From: Candidatus Scybalocola fimicaballi | GTDB lineage: Bacteria > Bacteroidota > Bacteroidia > Bacteroidales > Paludibacteraceae | Assembly: GCA_002317115.1 (NCBI GenBank) | Contig: DCIP01000185.1 | Location: 5,498 to 14,578 of the forward strand | Direction: 5' to 3' | Length of the DNA stretch: 9,081 nucleotides | Part shown: positions 6,929 through 9,081 of the stretch, piece after piece | Position numbering within the stretch: the stretch's first letter is position 1 | Layout of the letters: each line of letters begins with the position of its first letter | Translations under genes and position numbers: made by a program | Notes under the pieces: generated by a model | What the model was told of the DNA's origin: nothing | What the model saw: the letters and a program-made list of their open reading frames with translations, nothing else | Database searches by the model: none

Positions 6929-6963
6929 ATGCCGTGGCGATTTCTTCGCCACGACATTTTTTT
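6929..6963 (+). terminator. Repeated terminator hairpin, copy 2 (after PorP/SprF gene)
   Basis: Arm ATGCCGTGGCGA (6929-6940), loop TTTCT (6941-6945) and arm TCGCCACGACAT (6946-6957), then a T run to 6963. There is one C/A mismatch; the other 11 pairs are Watson-Crick. It starts 8 nt after the stop codon. Sequence identity with the copies near 3857 and 8029 extends through the loop. Confidence 0.92.
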
Positions 6964-6977
6964 ATATCCGCTATTGT

Positions 6978-7009
6978 TTTGATTGCAATCTAAATTTCTG
7001 CTATCTTTG
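6978..7009 (+). promoter_or_regulatory. Bacteroidetes housekeeping promoter for the PLC-like gene
   Basis: TTTG (6978-6981) and TATCTTTG (7002-7009) match the -33 and -7 elements of the Bacteroidetes primary sigma factor, with a 20-nt spacer inside the usual 19-21 nt range. The start of transcription would fall near 7015, leaving a leader of about 25 nt to the ATG at 7040. It follows the upstream terminator, so this gene is its own unit. Confidence 0.85.
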
Positions 7010-7039
7010 TGTTAATTGATTTAATAATTTAGGATAGAT

Positions 7040-8002
7040 ATGAAGAAATACTCGCATGCGTGGTTGGCCTTTATGGCTATGAAGAGACTGGAGGTTATTG
7101 CTACCACAGAAGATGAAACTGTTGTCAAAGGTGTGTCGGACGACGTGCGTCAGCAGGCTAAGGCTTTGTGGAAATGGTTTAGAAACTACCGTGATTTTGT
7201 GATTGAAGGGGCTTGGTATCCCGACGAGGTGTTCAAGGATATGAGCACAAGCCATATTGTGAAGTATGAGCCTAATGGCAATTATACGGAGTTCCGCAAT
7301 ATGCCTGCCACTCATTCCATCAGTGCGATGATGAAGAAGACGTCGCCTCTCTATAAAAAGCCGTATTCTATAGTCAAAGGTAATTGTGCCGACCGTTGTG
7401 AGTCGATCGCTCACAGTATCGTCGACAATTTCAAGATGCTCCAGAAGGAGGAGCGTGGATGCCCAATCACTACGACCAACAACCATATCGCTATGCGTTT
7501 CTTTATACTTAGCCATTACGTCGCCGACTGTCACATGCCTTTCCATTGCGACAATCGTCCGTTCAGCGACGAGAAGGGTATGCATGGCATCATTGAGAAG
7601 AAATGGGAGGACCAGATCAAAAAGTCGTATAAGATCGACGTCGATAATAATCGTTTCTTTTATGATCCCGACGGTTATCCGTTGCCGTTGAAGGTCTCGA
7701 ATCTATTCGAAGAGGTTGAGAAAGAGATTCAATCTCGTCCGTATGTGCACGGATGGGGCTCTAACAACACAAGCACTTGGGATTACATGAGCGGCGTGTC
7801 GCAATATTCATATCTCTTCTCCCGCTTCTTGGTGCCAGAGAGTTTCTCTACAAACCAGAATTTTGCTGAGTTCACGGAACAGACAGAGTGGGGTAAGAAT
7901 TTCGATGCGTATAATAAGATGATCTTCTCCGACGCGATAGATTCCATCGCGCGTATCTGGCTACATGTGTGGATCAAGTATAGAACGTGGTTGAAGGAGT
8001 AG
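7040..8002 (+). CDS. Zinc-dependent phospholipase C / S1-P1 nuclease superfamily protein, no signal peptide
   Basis: This 320-aa protein carries the trinuclear zinc-site pattern of the PLC/P1-nuclease fold. His6 lies in SHAWLA, Asp62 in GAWYPDEV, then a His at 72 or 92. The hallmark H-x3-D-x-H-x-P-x-H follows at His159, Asp163, His165, Pro167 and His169. His182 and Glu186 (HGIIE) form an H-x3-E pair, as in bacterial phospholipase C, where S1/P1 nucleases have H-x3-D. The fold hydrolyses phosphoester bonds in phospholipids or nucleic acids. No signal peptide is present: MKKYSHAW leads straight into the fold, and an in-frame TAA at 7022 rules out an upstream start. Family members are normally exported and use a mature N-terminal Trp as a zinc ligand; that Trp is missing here. 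The region after about 200 is divergent (Trp/Tyr-rich, YVHGWGSNNTSTWDYMSG). Substrate is uncertain. The gene stands alone between a strong promoter and a terminator. Confidence 0.82.
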   Translation: MKKYSHAWLAFMAMKRLEVIATTEDETVVKGVSDDVRQQAKALWKWFRNYRDFVIEGAWYPDEVFKDMSTSHIVKYEPNGNYTEFRNMPATHSISAMMKKTSPLYKKPYSIVKGNCADRCESIAHSIVDNFKMLQKEERGCPITTTNNHIAMRFFILSHYVADCHMPFHCDNRPFSDEKGMHGIIEKKWEDQIKKSYKIDVDNNRFFYDPDGYPLPLKVSNLFEEVEKEIQSRPYVHGWGSNNTSTWDYMSGVSQYSYLFSRFLVPESFSTNQNFAEFTEQTEWGKNFDAYNKMIFSDAIDSIARIWLHVWIKYRTWLKE

Positions 8003-8023
8003 AAGCAAACTACTGTCGGTATA

Positions 8024-8062
8024 CAAAAATGCCGTGGCGATCTCTTCGCCACGGCATTTTTT
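8024..8062. terminator. Repeated terminator hairpin, copy 3 (bidirectional, between convergent genes)
   Basis: Arm ATGCCGTGGCGA (8029-8040), loop TCTCT (8041-8045) and arm TCGCCACGGCAT (8046-8057): a perfect 12-bp stem. It has a T run after it on the + strand and an A run before it (8024-8029), which reads as a T run on the - strand. It lies between the + strand PLC-like gene (ends 8002) and the - strand CBM6 gene (ends 8080) and can serve both. Confidence 0.93.
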
Positions 8063-8079
8063 CTCGAAAGGGTATTATG

Positions 8080-9081
8080 TTATTTGAGTGTGATTTTTTT
8101 GCAAATCACTGCGTTTTCTGTTGTGATTCTGACTGTGTAGATGCCAGACGCAATTCCTGATGTCGAAATCTCTGTTAAGACGTGAGATCTCGCGTCTCTA
8201 CTCATAATGATCTTTCCTTCAGTATTGATGATTTCTGCCTTAAATGGCTCGTCGATACCGATAATATTGATTGTCGACGGTGTTGCGACGACGTTGATAT
8301 TGTCGGCGTCTGTCATTGAGGCGTCTGTTGGATCCCATTTGGCGAATGACAAGCGGTCGATGTTAACCCACGATTTCTTGATTGTCAACTTGATTGTTGT
8401 CTCTCCTGCAGGAAGCTTGATTCTGCTCTTCTGCTTAAATTCACCGTAAGTGTCCCATGCTCCTGTGCTTCCGATCTCGATATCAATCGCGTCGCCAGCC
8501 TCATTGGATAGGGTAGCGTGGACAGTTCCTTCCTCGACGTCGCCCTCTTCACTTGATCTGACAGTCACTATATATTCGCCCTCTTCTGCCACGTTCACTG
8601 TGTAGTTCATCCACTCGTCGGCTTCACAATATCCGATGGCAAAACCATTAGCCTCATCCGACGCATAGATATCCACTCCGTCTTTTCTGTACTCTCCGCC
8701 ACGATTGCTTCTGTCTTTATCGTAGTATGAGATATTATTTCCGCCAGTATTATAGTTTTCTGCCTCCACAACGCCTGGAATCTGTGCTGCAGTCTCGTTG
8801 TATGGTCCGACAACCTCTGGTTCTTTAATCGCGTCAAGATAGATCTCGTCGTTCACATCCTCGCCCACTTTGAACCAGTCGAAATCGGCGTATCCTCCTG
8901 TTTGCGACGTCGCATAATTGAACAATCCGAATTTATAGCCGGCAAACATTCCAAGTGTGTATGGAAGAGGAATATCCTTTCCTATGGAATTCCATTTCTG
9001 ATTGTCGGTGCTGTAGAAGAAATAGGCTCTGTCCTTTGTGAAATCGAAGTCGATTCTCAAATAAACCTTTTCTGCGTTCAA
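8080..9081 (-). CDS. Secreted carbohydrate-active protein, C-terminal part: beta-xylosidase-like domain, CBM6, type A T9SS sorting domain
   Basis: The gene's 5' part lies beyond the right edge; 333 codons are visible, the first being TTG (Leu, internal). Residues 1-73 resemble the C-terminal beta-sandwich of GH43 beta-xylosidases/arabinofuranosidases (YLRIDFDFTKDRAYFFYSTD, then KWNSIG, then PYTLGMFAGYKFGLFNYATS...GGYADFDWFKVG). Residues about 97-249 are a CBM6 module: IPGVVEAENY, YYDKDRSNRGGEYR.DGVDIY, IGYCEADEWMNYTVNV, YIVTVRSS and the closing WVNIDRLSF. CBM6 binds xylan or other beta-glycans. Residues about 262-333 are a type A T9SS C-terminal sorting domain: STINIIGIDEP, AEIINTEGKI, ISTSGIASGIYTVRI and KKITLK. 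The missing N-terminal part is probably a GH43 catalytic domain, inferred from the first domain. The protein should be secreted to the surface or medium through T9SS to act on plant or dietary hemicellulose. Confidence 0.88.
   Translation of the reverse strand: MNAEKVYLRIDFDFTKDRAYFFYSTDNQKWNSIGKDIPLPYTLGMFAGYKFGLFNYATSQTGGYADFDWFKVGEDVNDEIYLDAIKEPEVVGPYNETAAQIPGVVEAENYNTGGNNISYYDKDRSNRGGEYRKDGVDIYASDEANGFAIGYCEADEWMNYTVNVAEEGEYIVTVRSSEEGDVEEGTVHATLSNEAGDAIDIEIGSTGAWDTYGEFKQKSRIKLPAGETTIKLTIKKSWVNIDRLSFAKWDPTDASMTDADNINVVATPSTINIIGIDEPFKAEIINTEGKIIMSRDARSHVLTEISTSGIASGIYTVRITTENAVICKKITLK

Noticed and set aside
7001..7691. Overlapping open frames on both strands within the PLC-like gene
   Set aside because: They are rich in Arg/Ser or His/Thr with no family resemblance, while the gene in the main frame carries the full metal-site pattern.
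1..9081. CRISPR array, tRNA, rRNA, transposase or integrase
   Set aside because: No regularly spaced repeats, no cloverleaf or rRNA-like stretches and no mobile-element domains were seen on either strand.

Overview
The window looks like a chromosomal segment of a Bacteroidales bacterium (Bacteroidetes). Four things point that way. It carries a Bacteroidetes-type rpoC 3' end. It has a DUF3467-family gene, which from general knowledge usually lies close to rpoC in this group. It has three genes tied to the type IX secretion system (T9SS), which is confined to this phylum. It has TTTG-N20-TAnnTTTG promoter architecture and little use of Shine-Dalgarno sequences. The genus cannot be fixed from the sequence alone.

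Layout. Positions 1-807 are the C-terminal part of rpoC, ending in a strong intrinsic terminator (833-867). Next is a two-gene + strand unit: an exported trypsin-like serine protease apparently fused to a C-terminal outer-membrane beta-barrel (963-2690), then an 11-nt gap and a small exported protein of unknown function (2702-3358). After a 105-nt spacer comes the DUF3467 gene (3464-3820), so the two-gene unit sits between rpoC and its usual Bacteroidetes neighbour. A second + strand unit follows: a cysteine-rich GLUG-repeat surface protein with a type B T9SS sorting domain (3942-5978), and 7 nt later a PorP/SprF-family outer-membrane protein (5986-6921). A separate + strand gene with a clear promoter encodes a zinc-dependent phospholipase C / S1-P1 nuclease-like protein without a signal peptide (7040-8002). 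Converging on it from the right edge is the 3' part of a secreted carbohydrate-active protein (beta-xylosidase-like C-terminal domain, CBM6, type A T9SS sorting domain; 8080-9081, - strand).

How the parts fit. The GLUG protein and the PorP/SprF protein form a probable cargo/outer-membrane-partner pair, like SprB/SprF in Flavobacterium. The CBM6 protein would use the same secretion machinery through the other type of signal, so the organism should encode T9SS core genes elsewhere. The protease-barrel protein and its small partner look like an envelope module. Three transcription units end in nearly identical hairpins (about 3857, 6929 and 8029) that share stem and loop sequence, so they appear to be copies of one dispersed terminator element.

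The points most worth a second look are the protease-barrel fusion, its position between rpoC and DUF3467, the repeated terminator hairpin, and the apparently cytosolic zinc-dependent phospholipase C relative whose His6 sits where the family expects it but whose N-terminal tryptophan is absent.
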